Shown here one piece after another: positions 8,233 through 17,109 of a stretch of DNA of 64,000 nt (its first letter is position 1; each line of letters opens with the position of its first letter). Made by a program: the position numbers and the translations under genes. This DNA is from JBAXTE01 sp037130365. GTDB taxonomy: Bacteria > Bacteroidota > Bacteroidia > Bacteroidales > WCHB1-69. Location of the stretch: NCBI GenBank assembly GCA_037130365.1, contig JBAXTE010000011.1, positions 45,191 through 109,190 of the forward strand. The letters run 5' to 3'. Below the pieces are notes generated by a model, which saw only the letters and a program-made list of their open reading frames with translations, was not told the DNA's origin and made no database searches.

Positions 8233-8939
8233 TGAACAAAACAGTTTTAATCAGCGGTGTGTCCGGCTCAATTGGAAGTTTTTTGGCTAAATATTTTTTA
8301 GCCAATGGTTTTTATGTGATTGGAATCAGTCGTAGAGCCTTTGTTCCAAATGTCCATATTGATTTATATCGCCATTTTTCGGTTGATATTACTGACGAGT
8401 TAGCTGTAATTGGGCTGTTTAAAAAACTTCGATCCGAAAAAAATCAAATTAATTCCTTCATCCATTGTGTTGGCGTTTCATCAGCTTTACCAGTGACCAT
8501 TGTAAGTAAACAATCTATTACTCAAACAAGCGATGTCAATGCTACCGCTTCTATGATTTTGCTTAGAGAAGTACTTAAGTTAATGGTGTTGCAACGCAGT
8601 GGTTCAGTCGTTAACATAAGTTCTATCACTGCTTCCACTCATAATCATGGAAGTGCTGTGTATTCCTCATCAAAAGTCGCTTTTGAACACTTTTGTAAAG
8701 TTGCGGCCATAGAAAATGCACGGTATGGTATTACATTGAATACTCTTAGATTACCAGTGATTGACCAAACAGAAATGCAACAAAAATTATCTGATGAAGT
8801 AGAAAAGAAACTAATAGAATCTACCATTCTAAAACGTAAAATTGAACTGCCAGAGATTGCAACAATTTGTCAGTGGCTAATTAGCGAAGATGCTAAAGTG
8901 ATTACTGGAGAAATAATTACACCCGGAGGGATATGGTAA
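8229..8939 (+). CDS. Short-chain dehydrogenase, FabG-like 3-ketoacyl-ACP reductase
   Basis: 236-residue NAD(P)-binding SDR. Gly-rich loop SGVSGSIG at residues 9-16, catalytic Ser in the NISS segment (131-132) and Tyr145-x-x-x-Lys149 in VYSSSKV; C-terminal GEIITPGG is typical of FabG-like enzymes. Expected reaction: reduction of a 3-ketoacyl-ACP to 3-hydroxyacyl-ACP. It overlaps the ACP gene by 4 bp upstream and the next gene by 7 bp downstream, so these three are translated together. A sugar-nucleotide substrate cannot be excluded from sequence alone. Confidence 0.85.
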   Translation: MMNKTVLISGVSGSIGSFLAKYFLANGFYVIGISRRAFVPNVHIDLYRHFSVDITDELAVIGLFKKLRSEKNQINSFIHCVGVSSALPVTIVSKQSITQTSDVNATASMILLREVLKLMVLQRSGSVVNISSITASTHNHGSAVYSSSKVAFEHFCKVAAIENARYGITLNTLRLPVIDQTEMQQKLSDEVEKKLIESTILKRKIELPEIATICQWLISEDAKVITGEIITPGGIW

Positions 8940-9565
8940 GCAATGTATGCACACTTATCAATGGAAATGAAAAGGAGAATGCTTTTTTCGTGTCTTCACC
9001 CGATGGAAATACACTTATTATTGATCCAGGTAGCGACCCGCAGTTAATTATTAATCAATTACATAAGTTAAATCTTAAGCCAGTTGCAATATTGGCTACA
9101 CATGCTCATTGGGATCATATTAGTGCTGTAGATGAGTTGAAAACTCATTATAATATTCCATTTTATTTGCATCAAAATGAAGCGAAATTGCTTAAATCCC
9201 TAAATCTTTACAGAATGCTGGTAGCAAAAATGCCGTTAGTGAATATTCCTAAAGTTGATTATAAGTTAGTTTCCGATAATGTGTTCCAAATTTGTTCATT
9301 CGAAATAACCCCTTTCTTAATTGGGGCCCATACCGCTGGAAGTTGTTTTTTGCTTATCAATAATCATCTTTTTACAGGTGATATCATCTATAAAGGTCGT
9401 TTAGATGATCAAACAGTGAAATCTAATTCCGATAATCTAAAAGTTGTTATCGAAAAAATAAGTAATTTAGCAGAAGAAATTATTATTTACCCAGGACATG
9501 GCTCAAAAAGTACGTTATCGTACGAGCTGAATCATAATTCCGATCTTCAAAATAAGCTATTATGA
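8933..9565 (+). CDS. Metallo-beta-lactamase-fold hydrolase (glyoxalase II-like)
   Basis: 210 residues with the full metal-binding set of the MBL fold: THAHWDH at 56-62, then HTAG, the bridging Asp in FTGDIIY and the last His in PGHG. Glyoxalase II and relatives hydrolyse thioesters, so within an ACP/KAS III cluster a thioesterase role on an acyl-ACP or acyl-CoA is plausible. The start overlaps the end of the SDR gene and the stop overlaps the KAS III start by 4 bp. Confidence 0.83.
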   Translation: MVSNVCTLINGNEKENAFFVSSPDGNTLIIDPGSDPQLIINQLHKLNLKPVAILATHAHWDHISAVDELKTHYNIPFYLHQNEAKLLKSLNLYRMLVAKMPLVNIPKVDYKLVSDNVFQICSFEITPFLIGAHTAGSCFLLINNHLFTGDIIYKGRLDDQTVKSNSDNLKVVIEKISNLAEEIIIYPGHGSKSTLSYELNHNSDLQNKLL

Positions 9566-10572
9566 ATGCAAAAATTGGACACATCAGCTATCATCTTCCC
9601 AAAAAAATCTTAACAAACGACGAGCTTGATGCCTTTTTTCCAACTTGGAATATGAAGTCTGTAGTTAAAAAAACTGGAGTTTATTCTAGACATATTGCCG
9701 ATGATGATGAGACAGCTCTTGATTTATCTGTAGCGGTATGTAAAAAGTTTTTTGCAGAAACAAATATGAAGCCTTCTGAGGTGGATGCGATTCTATATTG
9801 CACTCAATCACCCGATTATATTATGCCGCCTAATGCGTTGCTTCTTCATCGCCACTTTGATTTTAGAGTAGATATACCTGCTTTTGACATTAATTTGGCT
9901 TGTTCTGGCTATGTGTACGCCTTGGCAATTGCAAAATCGATGGTTGTTTCTGGAATGGCCAATAATGTTTTATTAGTAACCGCCGATACATACTCAAAAT
10001 ATATCAATCCTCGCGATAGATCCACACGTAGCTTGTTTGGCGATGGTGCTGCAGTAACTTTAGTGGAGCCGTGCGATGATGACTGTGGAATTCTTTCTCA
10101 ATCTTTAGCTTCGGATGGAAAGTTCTATAAGAAATTTTATATCCCCGCTGGTGGTCAGCGTAAACCAAAATCCGATTCTTCTAGCTTCGAAGATATTGAT
10201 GCTGTTGGAAATGTTCACAATGAAGAACAAATTTTAATGGATGGTATTGGAATTTGGAATTATATTCGTTCAAAAATCCCTGGACATATCGAGAGCTTTT
10301 TGAAAAAGTCAAATGTCGATATGAGTCAAATTAATCAGTTTATCTTTCATCAAGCCAGTCAATTAACTTTAGACTCATTGGTGAAAGTGCTTAAAATTAA
10401 CCCAGATATATTTTTTACAAATCTCAAGGATATTGGCAATACCGTATCATCATCCATTCCAATAGCAATTGCAGATGCTCGTGCTCAAAATAAAATTCAA
10501 CCCAGTGATTTAGTGCTAATCTCTGGATTTGGTGTAGGTTTGTCATACGGCTCTATGCTAATTCGTTTTTAA
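9562..10572 (+). CDS. 3-oxoacyl-ACP synthase III (KAS III, FabH-like)
   Basis: 336-residue thiolase-fold condensing enzyme. The Cys-His-Asn triad is complete: Cys114 in NLACSGY, His263 in FIFHQAS and Asn293 in DIGNTVSS, as in FabH. It would condense an acyl-CoA with malonyl-ACP to give a 3-ketoacyl-ACP, the substrate of the SDR at 8229. It is translationally coupled to the MBL gene and abuts the next gene without spacing. The position in a glycan cluster, away from fab genes, suggests a specialised copy. Malonyl-CoA:ACP transferase is not in the window. Confidence 0.87.
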   Translation: MNAKIGHISYHLPKKILTNDELDAFFPTWNMKSVVKKTGVYSRHIADDDETALDLSVAVCKKFFAETNMKPSEVDAILYCTQSPDYIMPPNALLLHRHFDFRVDIPAFDINLACSGYVYALAIAKSMVVSGMANNVLLVTADTYSKYINPRDRSTRSLFGDGAAVTLVEPCDDDCGILSQSLASDGKFYKKFYIPAGGQRKPKSDSSSFEDIDAVGNVHNEEQILMDGIGIWNYIRSKIPGHIESFLKKSNVDMSQINQFIFHQASQLTLDSLVKVLKINPDIFFTNLKDIGNTVSSSIPIAIADARAQNKIQPSDLVLISGFGVGLSYGSMLIRF

Positions 10573-11877
10573 ATGAAAACGGCGATTCAACTTGTTATTC
10601 AAAATCAATTACCTGCAATTAATCATGCGGCAAAAGTCTTTTTTGAAGATGTTTGTGGGCTTTCATTAATTATAGTTTCTGATTTCAATGTTGATGATTC
10701 GCTAATTACGCTAGGTTATTGTGCCGATAATACTTCAAATCACCCGAACATCAAGCCGTGTAATTTTTTAGAAATAGATAACGAGTTAACTTCAATAGAA
10801 ATGGTTGATGTTGATGGAGTTTTATTCCCATTTGCTTGCTCATCTGATTCTCTGATGCCATTTGATCCCATTGCTCTCACATGGTTTTTAATGCTGATGC
10901 CACATGAACAAATGAGAAAATGCGATTTCGATCATCATCATCGCCCAGTTAGTCAAAATACTTGGTTGGTGAAAAAGAATCTTCATCGTCTTCCACTAAT
11001 TGACATCGCTGCTAACGTGTTTTTCTCTGCGTTGAAATTGCGATTTCCAGCAATGCAGCTTCCAACCCGAACACCATTTTTTGAACCTACATTTGATATT
11101 GACATTGCTTTTGCTCATAAAGCCAAATCTATAGCCATTCATGGTCTAGGGACTTTAGCACTTGCATTAAAAGGGGATGTTGGCGAAATAAAAAATCGTA
11201 TTAACGTATGGCGAAATACTGAAATTGATCCTTATGATGTTTTTGATGAACTGTTAGATGCTCTTGAAGAACAAAACCTGAAAGCTGTTTTTTTTGCCAT
11301 GACAGCAAACAGAAGTAAAAATGATAGAAATAATCACTACCGAAGTATTGAATATAGAAAATTATTAAAACGATTATCAGAAAAGCATACTGTCGGAATC
11401 CATCCAGGATATCTTGCTGCGGAAAATTCACAAAAATTTGCACTAGAGAAAAAAAGACTGGAAGATATTATAGAGAAAGAAGTTACCCATGTTCGTCAGC
11501 ATTTTTTACGTCAATTTATTCCAGAAATGTGGCAAACATATATCGAAAATGGACTTTCCCACGATTACAGCATTGGCTATGCCACTCATGATGGGTACAA
11601 AGTAGGAACTTGCATGCCGTATCAGGCTTATGATATTGCTTTGGATAAAGTATTGCCAATTACAATTCACCCTTTTGCCCTTATGGATACCGCGTTATGG
11701 CGCTATCAGAAATCAACCAGCGAGCAAATGTTAGAGGCGACAAGACAGATTAAAATTCATCAAAAAAAATATTTATCCCCAATTTCTGCTGTTTGGCATA
11801 ACTATGCAATGCCTTATCAAAGTGTTGAATTAGAAGTGTTTAAAAAACAAATTTTAATTTTCGGTCACAATGATTAA
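10573..11877 (+). CDS. Polysaccharide deacetylase-like protein with N-terminal DUF7033-like domain
   Basis: 434 residues. The first 130 or so resemble the small domain found before deacetylases in Bacteroidota glycan loci; the rest is an NodB-like (CE4) fold, with TFDIDIA at 173-179 in place of the metal-binding TFDD, HTVGIHPGY at 272-280 and RQHFLRQF at 308-315. The classical H(S/T)xxH pair is not obvious, so catalytic competence is uncertain. It starts one base after the KAS III stop and overlaps the next gene by 8 bp. Removal of acetyl from an N-acetyl sugar would expose the amine that an acyltransferase could re-acylate. Confidence 0.75.
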   Translation: MKTAIQLVIQNQLPAINHAAKVFFEDVCGLSLIIVSDFNVDDSLITLGYCADNTSNHPNIKPCNFLEIDNELTSIEMVDVDGVLFPFACSSDSLMPFDPIALTWFLMLMPHEQMRKCDFDHHHRPVSQNTWLVKKNLHRLPLIDIAANVFFSALKLRFPAMQLPTRTPFFEPTFDIDIAFAHKAKSIAIHGLGTLALALKGDVGEIKNRINVWRNTEIDPYDVFDELLDALEEQNLKAVFFAMTANRSKNDRNNHYRSIEYRKLLKRLSEKHTVGIHPGYLAAENSQKFALEKKRLEDIIEKEVTHVRQHFLRQFIPEMWQTYIENGLSHDYSIGYATHDGYKVGTCMPYQAYDIALDKVLPITIHPFALMDTALWRYQKSTSEQMLEATRQIKIHQKKYLSPISAVWHNYAMPYQSVELEVFKKQILIFGHND

Positions 11878-12793
11878 ATATTTGAAACATCAAGATATTA
11901 ATAAGGAAAAATGGAATCTTTGCATTTCTAAAGCATTAAATTCTAGTGTGTATGCAATTTCTGATGTGCTTGATATCACTTCTCCAAATTGGGATGCATT
12001 AGTTCTCGACGATTATCAAGCAGTTTTCCCTTTACCCTGGCGTAAGAAGCTTGGTAAAAAATATATTTATCCTCCATTTTTCTCCACTCAACTCGGACTT
12101 TTTGCTATGCAAGAGATGGATATGTCCTTATTTCTCAATGCCATTCCAAAGAAGTTTTTTTACCAAGAAATAAAATCGAACACTCATTTTTCAACCCCAA
12201 TTTCTTTTACGGTTGCTAAACAAAATAGAACTTATTATTTGGACTTATCAAAATCATACACAGAGCTAGTCACGGAGTTTTCAAAGAATCACAAACAAAA
12301 TATAAATAAAGCAAATCAAAACAACCTTTTGTTATCCAAAGAAGGAGATGTGCAACCAATTATTGATTTATTTCGTCAAAATAAAGGACACTTAAGTTCA
12401 TTTAAAATTAAAGATTACCAAGTACTTCATCAATTAATTTCACACCTCCGTTCCATTGGAAAAGCAGAAGTTTGGAGCGTTTTAGATGAGACAAACACCC
12501 TTTGTGCAGGTGGATTTTTTATCTCTGATTTTAATAAGACCATTTTTCTTTTCTCTGGAAGTAATGAAATTGCTAAAGATCTTCGAGCAATGTTTTTTCT
12601 TTTTGATCAATATATCAAAGAGAATTCTTCATCAAATATGGTCTTAGATTTTGGTGGTTCTAACGATGATAATCTTGCTCGATTTTACGCTGGCTTTGGC
12701 TCTTCAGCCTTTTATTATGATACTATTTGCATCGATAAGATGGGGCAATTTGAAAAATTGTGCGTGAAAATAGTACGAAGTATTAAGAAATAG
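11870..12793 (+). CDS. FemAB/GNAT-like acyltransferase
   Basis: 307 residues, last gene of the cluster. The segment FSKNHKQNINKA (about 142-153) is the basic motif seen in FemAB-like and Acetyltransf_6 proteins, followed by the second GNAT half with DFGGSNDDNLARFYAGFG. Such enzymes transfer acyl or aminoacyl groups to glycans or lipids. It overlaps the deacetylase gene by 8 bp. Substrate unknown. Confidence 0.72.
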   Translation: MIKYLKHQDINKEKWNLCISKALNSSVYAISDVLDITSPNWDALVLDDYQAVFPLPWRKKLGKKYIYPPFFSTQLGLFAMQEMDMSLFLNAIPKKFFYQEIKSNTHFSTPISFTVAKQNRTYYLDLSKSYTELVTEFSKNHKQNINKANQNNLLLSKEGDVQPIIDLFRQNKGHLSSFKIKDYQVLHQLISHLRSIGKAEVWSVLDETNTLCAGGFFISDFNKTIFLFSGSNEIAKDLRAMFFLFDQYIKENSSSNMVLDFGGSNDDNLARFYAGFGSSAFYYDTICIDKMGQFEKLCVKIVRSIKK

Positions 12794-12822
12794 AATTGTA
12801 AAAAAGGTGAATTTTGTAATTA

Positions 12823-12862
12823 TTTTCATCACACTAATAGTGTCACACCTTTAGCGTGATAA
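12823..12862. promoter_or_regulatory. Possible operator: ACACTA-A-TAGTGT palindrome
   Basis: A short perfect inverted repeat within TCACACTAATAGTGTCACACC, followed by a related half (GCGTGATA), lies 60 bp ahead of the ATPase remnant. It could be a regulator site; nothing in the sequence names the regulator. Confidence 0.3.
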
Positions 12863-12903
12863 AATGTTGTGCCTTTGTAAGCTAATAATAAAATATTTTC
12901 AAA

Positions 12904-13491
12904 ATGGATGTAATCATAAATCCTTTTATTACAAATGGATACGTTTCAAAAGAATACTTCTGTGATAGTGAAAGTGAACTAATACCGCTTTGTGAAAATC
13001 TCGAAAACAAAGTAAATATTACCCTAATATCAGCTAGAAGATTCGGGAAATCTGCATTAATTTATAGAATATTTGAACATTTTAATGATAAAAAGATAGA
13101 ATTTGTATTTTTACTGATATGTATGCCACGCAGAATTTAAAAGATTTTACAGAAATTTTAGCAATGGCAGTTTTAAAAAGTTTTCCAGACAAAAATAGTC
13201 TAGGGAAGCGCTTTCTTAAATTGCTGAAAGGATTTCGTCCAATTGTTTCTTACGATGGACTTTCGGGACAACCTGAATTACATTTTGAGTTTACTCAACC
13301 GAAAGAATGTGAGCAAACCTCAGTCGAAAACATTTTTGCAAAATCATAAATTAGGAGCGGCTTCAACTGTGAAAAAAACATTAGATGCTTTGATTAAAAA
13401 AGAGATGGTGTATTGTAGTGATGAAAATGATGTTGTCTATTATTAAGTTTACGACCTGTTTTTGTCGCGATGGTTGCAAAGGGTGTTTTGA
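12904..13491 (+). pseudogene. AAA-type ATPase (archaeal-ATPase-like), broken
   Basis: Remnant of a P-loop ATPase of the kind usually about 370-400 residues in Bacteroidota. The intact start (ATG 12904) encodes the Walker A region ISARRFGKSALI near residue 46. The frame breaks near 13115, after KIEFVF; the sequence continues in another frame (YATQNLKDFTE...), the middle with Walker B is deleted, and the C-terminal winged-helix part (AASTVKKTLDALIKKEMVY) returns in a third frame. A further in-frame TAA at 13444 cuts off the conserved ending VYDLFLSRWLQR. At least one frameshift, one deletion and one nonsense change. Confidence 0.8.
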
Positions 13492-13569
13492 ATTAGAATC
13501 ATCTCGTGATGGTATTATTAGAAAAATTAAAAAACATCAAAAAAAATAGGATTATCACATAGAAAGTTT

Positions 13570-13577
13570 TATATTTG
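13570..13577 (+). promoter_or_regulatory. Candidate -7 promoter element for upp
   Basis: TATATTTG matches the Bacteroidota -7 consensus TAnnTTTG and ends 17 bp ahead of the upp ATG. No clear TTG -33 element is seen at the usual distance. Confidence 0.35.
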
Positions 13578-13594
13578 AAAAAAAAATAAACGAT

Positions 13595-14254
13595 ATGATA
13601 CACAATTTGGGACTAAGTCACTCACTTATAAATCAGTATGTAGCAGAAATTCGTGATGTTGAAATTCAGAAAGATTCCATGCGCTTCAGAAATAACATGA
13701 CTCGTTTGGGCGAAATATTTGCGTATGAAATCAGCAAAACCTTAGACTTTTCGGAAGAAGAAATTGTTACTTCACTGGGAATGGCAAAAGTGCCGACCTT
13801 GTCACAACAACCAGTTTTAGCAATGATTTTACGTGCTGGACTTCCTTTGCATCAGGGATTGTTGAACTTTTACGACCGTGCTGATAATGCATTCATTTCT
13901 GCTTACCGCAGACATTATAATGATGGGTCATTTGAAATTAAAATTGATTATTTGTCTAGTCCATCTCTTGAAAATAGAGTGTTAATTTTAGCAGATCCAA
14001 TGTTAGCAACTGGCCAATCAATGGTGCTTACTTATAAAGAAATTGTTGCAGCAAATGGAAAACCTAAACATACGCATATTGTGAGTGCAATTGCAAGTTC
14101 TGAAGGTGTTGAATTTTTAAAACGACACATGATTCAAGGTGAGTTTACATTTTGGACTGCTGCTATTGACGAAGAACTTACCGCTCAGTCATATATTGTC
14201 CCGGGTTTGGGTGATGCTGGTGATTTAGCATACGGGTCAAAATCATTAGAATAA
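13595..14254 (+). CDS. upp: Uracil phosphoribosyltransferase
   Basis: Salvage enzyme that joins uracil to PRPP to give UMP, in the cytoplasm. 219 residues, a normal length. The PRPP-binding loop is seen as ADPMLATGQS and the uracil-binding end as GLGDAGDLAYG; LRAGLPL is also typical. Start ATG 13595 follows a good -7 element by 17 bp. It stands alone between an ATPase remnant and an ABC permease gene. Confidence 0.95.
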   Translation: MIHNLGLSHSLINQYVAEIRDVEIQKDSMRFRNNMTRLGEIFAYEISKTLDFSEEEIVTSLGMAKVPTLSQQPVLAMILRAGLPLHQGLLNFYDRADNAFISAYRRHYNDGSFEIKIDYLSSPSLENRVLILADPMLATGQSMVLTYKEIVAANGKPKHTHIVSAIASSEGVEFLKRHMIQGEFTFWTAAIDEELTAQSYIVPGLGDAGDLAYGSKSLE

Positions 14255-14337
14255 TGTTTCAACAGTTTTATTGTACGAATGACCGCTAAATTTGATGAAT
14301 TTATCGAATTTATTGCCGTCAATTCAGAAGAAAAGTG

Positions 14338-14345
14338 TAGCTTTG
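14338..14345 (+). promoter_or_regulatory. Candidate -7 promoter element for the ABC permease
   Basis: TAGCTTTG fits TAnnTTTG 19 bp before the ATG. A second match, TAAATTTG, lies at 14287-14294 with a TTG 13 bp upstream of it. Either could serve. Confidence 0.3.
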
Positions 14346-14364
14346 AGTTTAATATATTAGGAGC

Positions 14365-15600
14365 ATGAAAAAGATTGATTTTGAAAATATATCCATTGCT
14401 TTAAACTCAATAAGAAGCCATCGGACTCGGACTTTTTTGACAATTTCTATTATCGCATTTGGGATTATGGCTTTGGTCGGTATTTTAACCGCTACCGATG
14501 CCATTGAAGCATCTATTAATAAAAATTTTACGGATATGGGCGCGAACACTTTCGCAATCCAATCTAATCAATTTAGAGGCGAAGGTCATCGAAGAAATAG
14601 AGGTGGTGAAGATGGTGAAATCTCTTACAACGATGCGATGCAGTTTAAAAAAGAGTTTACTTATCCATCTATTGTATCTATTAATTATCAAAGGTCGCAA
14701 GTGATGACCTTAAAATATCTTTCAGAAAAAACGAATCCAAATGTTGGACTGTTTGGTGTTGATGAAAATTACTTTTTTACTTCTGGAAATACCATGTTTG
14801 TTGGACGAAATATTACCCCAGAAGAGAACCAAGGTGGTGCATACGTGGCTGTTTTAGGTAAAAAAGTTGCCGATGAATTATTCAACACGGTAAGTCCAAT
14901 TGATAAAGAAATATTGATAGGTTCTATTCGTTACCGAGTTATTGGAGTTTTAAATTCAAAAGGTTCAAGTTTCGGTTTCTCGGGTGACCGCAATTGCTTT
15001 ATTCCAATTAATAATTCACGTCAGGCTTTTCCAAAAAACAATATTTCAGTAACGATTAATGTGCTTGCACTCTCTTCTAAACCAATTGATGAAGCTACAT
15101 CAGAAGCTCAAGGATTATTTAGAATGATTAGAAAATTAAGACCATCTGATGAAGATAATTTTATGATTGAGAAAAGTGATAATCTCGCCAATGAACTTAA
15201 CGATCAGCTTAAATATGTAACTGTAGCAGCTACAATTATTGGATTAATCACGTTGTTGGGCGCTGCAATTGGCCTTATGAATATTATGTTAGTCTCTGTA
15301 ACTGAGAGAACTCGAGAAATTGGAACTCGAAAAGCTATTGGTGCAAAAAAATCTGCAATAAAATTCCAATTCCTTACTGAATCAATAGTCATTGGTCAAA
15401 TTGGGGGTATTGTTGGAATTATACTGGGAATTATTATTGGAAATGTTGTGTCATTATTAATTGGCTCTGTTTTTATAATTCCTTGGGCATGGATAATATT
15501 AGGTGCGCTGCTTTGTTTTATCGTAGGGGTTCTTTCGGGATATATCCCTGCAAATAAAGCCGCAAATTTAGACCCTATCGAAGCACTGAGGTACGAATAG
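14365..15600 (+). CDS. ABC transporter permease, MacB/FtsX type
   Basis: 411 residues. One N-terminal membrane segment (about 22-42), a periplasmic MacB_PCD-type domain (about 50-275) and three C-terminal membrane segments forming the FtsX domain, with the signature LMLVSVTERTREIGTRKA just after the second one. Type VII ABC systems of this kind couple ATP hydrolysis to periplasmic work such as efflux or lipoprotein handling. No ATPase or membrane-fusion partner lies next to it, so the partner must be elsewhere. Good -7 matches are at 14287-14294 and 14338-14345. Confidence 0.88.
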   Translation: MKKIDFENISIALNSIRSHRTRTFLTISIIAFGIMALVGILTATDAIEASINKNFTDMGANTFAIQSNQFRGEGHRRNRGGEDGEISYNDAMQFKKEFTYPSIVSINYQRSQVMTLKYLSEKTNPNVGLFGVDENYFFTSGNTMFVGRNITPEENQGGAYVAVLGKKVADELFNTVSPIDKEILIGSIRYRVIGVLNSKGSSFGFSGDRNCFIPINNSRQAFPKNNISVTINVLALSSKPIDEATSEAQGLFRMIRKLRPSDEDNFMIEKSDNLANELNDQLKYVTVAATIIGLITLLGAAIGLMNIMLVSVTERTREIGTRKAIGAKKSAIKFQFLTESIVIGQIGGIVGIILGIIIGNVVSLLIGSVFIIPWAWIILGALLCFIVGVLSGYIPANKAANLDPIEALRYE

Positions 15601-15620
15601 TTTTTTGCAAATTTAACTTT

Positions 15621-16136
15621 TTATTCGTGTTCGGTCTTTTTTAATAACTCTGGTTGTAACCCTTTTTCTTTTATTAACTCAATAATTGAATTATATGTAG
15701 TATTATCTAAGGTTTTTGTCCTAGATAATATCCATAAATATTTTCTGTTTGGATGAGAAACCACGGCCCAACTATAATCAGGAGCTAACCCAATAATCCA
15801 GTAGGATCCTCTAAATGGCCAAAAAAATTGAACTTTTAACTTCGCATTATTGCTGTTTTTTACCACGAACGCTTTCCCCTTAATTCCGGCATTTGGACCA
15901 TCAACAGAGTCTTTTCGACACTTGTTTTCGACGATTACATATCCCTTTGGACTTAATGTATATTCTGCAGTTGTGCTGAAACAATTTTTTTGAAACCGAG
16001 TTGGGTAGGCTGCAATTTCGTACCATAATCCAGCATATTTTTCAATATCAACTTTGTCAACCACAGCGAGAGGTTGATTAACTTTGCAACCAGCAAATAA
16101 TGTCATTAATGTAATCATATAAATAGTTTTTCTCAT
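15621..16136 (-). CDS. Outer-membrane lipocalin (Blc-like)
   Basis: 171 residues from ATG 16136. Lipoprotein signal: hydrophobic stretch ending LMTLFAGC, with Cys17 as the lipidated residue. The lipocalin signature G-x-W is in YAGLWYEIA, followed by RFQKNC; the C-terminal half has WIIGLAPDYSWAVV and LWILSRTK, both typical of bacterial lipocalins. The family binds lipids or other hydrophobic molecules at the outer membrane. An earlier ATG at 16181 would place polar residues before the signal and is less likely. Confidence 0.9.
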   Translation of the reverse strand: MRKTIYMITLMTLFAGCKVNQPLAVVDKVDIEKYAGLWYEIAAYPTRFQKNCFSTTAEYTLSPKGYVIVENKCRKDSVDGPNAGIKGKAFVVKNSNNAKLKVQFFWPFRGSYWIIGLAPDYSWAVVSHPNRKYLWILSRTKTLDNTTYNSIIELIKEKGLQPELLKKTEHE

Positions 16137-16231
16137 CAGTTTGTCTTTCTTAACTAACAAGTAATTAGTGGAATAGTTCATCTATTATGTGCGATGACTC
16201 TTATTTAATTGAATAGATAAATTGATGAAAA

Positions 16232-16969
16232 TTAATTGCTTAACATTTCAAAATGTAAATCCATTAATGAATACCGCTCCCAACCAGTAAAATCAAAATG
16301 CCACCATTCGGTTGAGTTGTGCAAAAATCCAAAATGAGCCATAATTTTGAACAAAAAGGTGCGATTTTGAAGAATTTCTTTCGAAAAGTTCATATTTTGT
16401 GGATTTGCTCTATTCGAAAAATCGTCAAATTCAGTGGGCATAGCCAACTCTTTTCCTGTACTGAGATTTATGAGTGTTAAATCAATCGCACAACCCCTAT
16501 TATGGCGAGATCCGTAACGTGGATTTGCTACAAAATTGGTGTCAGGATATACTTTGTAAAACTTTTCGCTGGCACTGTATGGACGATATGCATCAAAAAT
16601 TTTAAGACCCAGTTTGTAATAAGCTAACGAATCCTGAATGCTTTTTAATGCCATTGCAACTGGATATCGGGTATAAGCCTTTGCTTTTGTATATATTACT
16701 TTACCTGTAAAGTTAAGCGTAGTTGCGTATCGAATTTCAAGTTTTATGGTAGGAATTTGTTTTTCTAAATCTACGAGCTCATTGTTGCGGTTAAGTTTTA
16801 CTTCTCTTTGATAATCTTGAAAACAAGAAATAATTTTTAAACCATATTTGTTTGGATAATTTGGGCATTTTTGAGCCCAAGTATTCGATGCAAAAAGGGT
16901 AAAAATTGGCAATAGCAAGACTAAAACACTGTTTTTCAGATTTATATTCGAGCAAAATCGAGTTAACAT
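16232..16969 (-). CDS. D-alanyl-D-alanine dipeptidase (VanX/DdpX family, M15D)
   Basis: 245-residue zinc peptidase with an N-terminal signal peptide (hydrophobic core VLVLLLPIFTLFA, likely cut after TWA). The zinc ligands are visible in SRHNRGCAIDLTL (S-x-H-x-x-G-x-A-x-D) and EWWHFD, where the Glu is the general base. FDAYRPYSA is also family-typical. It would cleave D-Ala-D-Ala in the periplasm. No van-type genes lie near; DdpX-like housekeeping use is likely. A TAAATTTG -7 element is at 16992-16999. Confidence 0.92.
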   Translation of the reverse strand: MLTRFCSNINLKNSVLVLLLPIFTLFASNTWAQKCPNYPNKYGLKIISCFQDYQREVKLNRNNELVDLEKQIPTIKLEIRYATTLNFTGKVIYTKAKAYTRYPVAMALKSIQDSLAYYKLGLKIFDAYRPYSASEKFYKVYPDTNFVANPRYGSRHNRGCAIDLTLINLSTGKELAMPTEFDDFSNRANPQNMNFSKEILQNRTFLFKIMAHFGFLHNSTEWWHFDFTGWERYSLMDLHFEMLSN

Positions 16970-16991
16970 TGCAATTGGTTTAAGTTGAATC

Positions 16992-16999
16992 CAAATTTA
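16992..16999 (-). promoter_or_regulatory. Candidate -7 element for the dipeptidase gene
   Basis: On the minus strand TAAATTTG, a perfect TAnnTTTG match, ends 22 bp before the ATG at 16969. Confidence 0.35.
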
Positions 17000-17109
17000 C
17001 AATTTTTTAAAACACAAATGCCATTGTATCCTATGTGTAGGTGTAATACATTCCCAGAAATGTCTTAACTTCGCAATCTAGTTCTCAAACCTCAAAATTC
17101 AGGATTCTT

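Noticed and set aside
9562..10572. HMG-CoA synthase or chalcone-like synthase
   Set aside because: The triad and flanking motifs (Cys, then His in FHQAS, then GNTVSS) are those of KAS III.
16232..16969. Vancomycin resistance vanX
   Set aside because: No vanH, vanA or regulator genes are near, and the organism is Gram-negative; a DdpX-like dipeptidase is enough.
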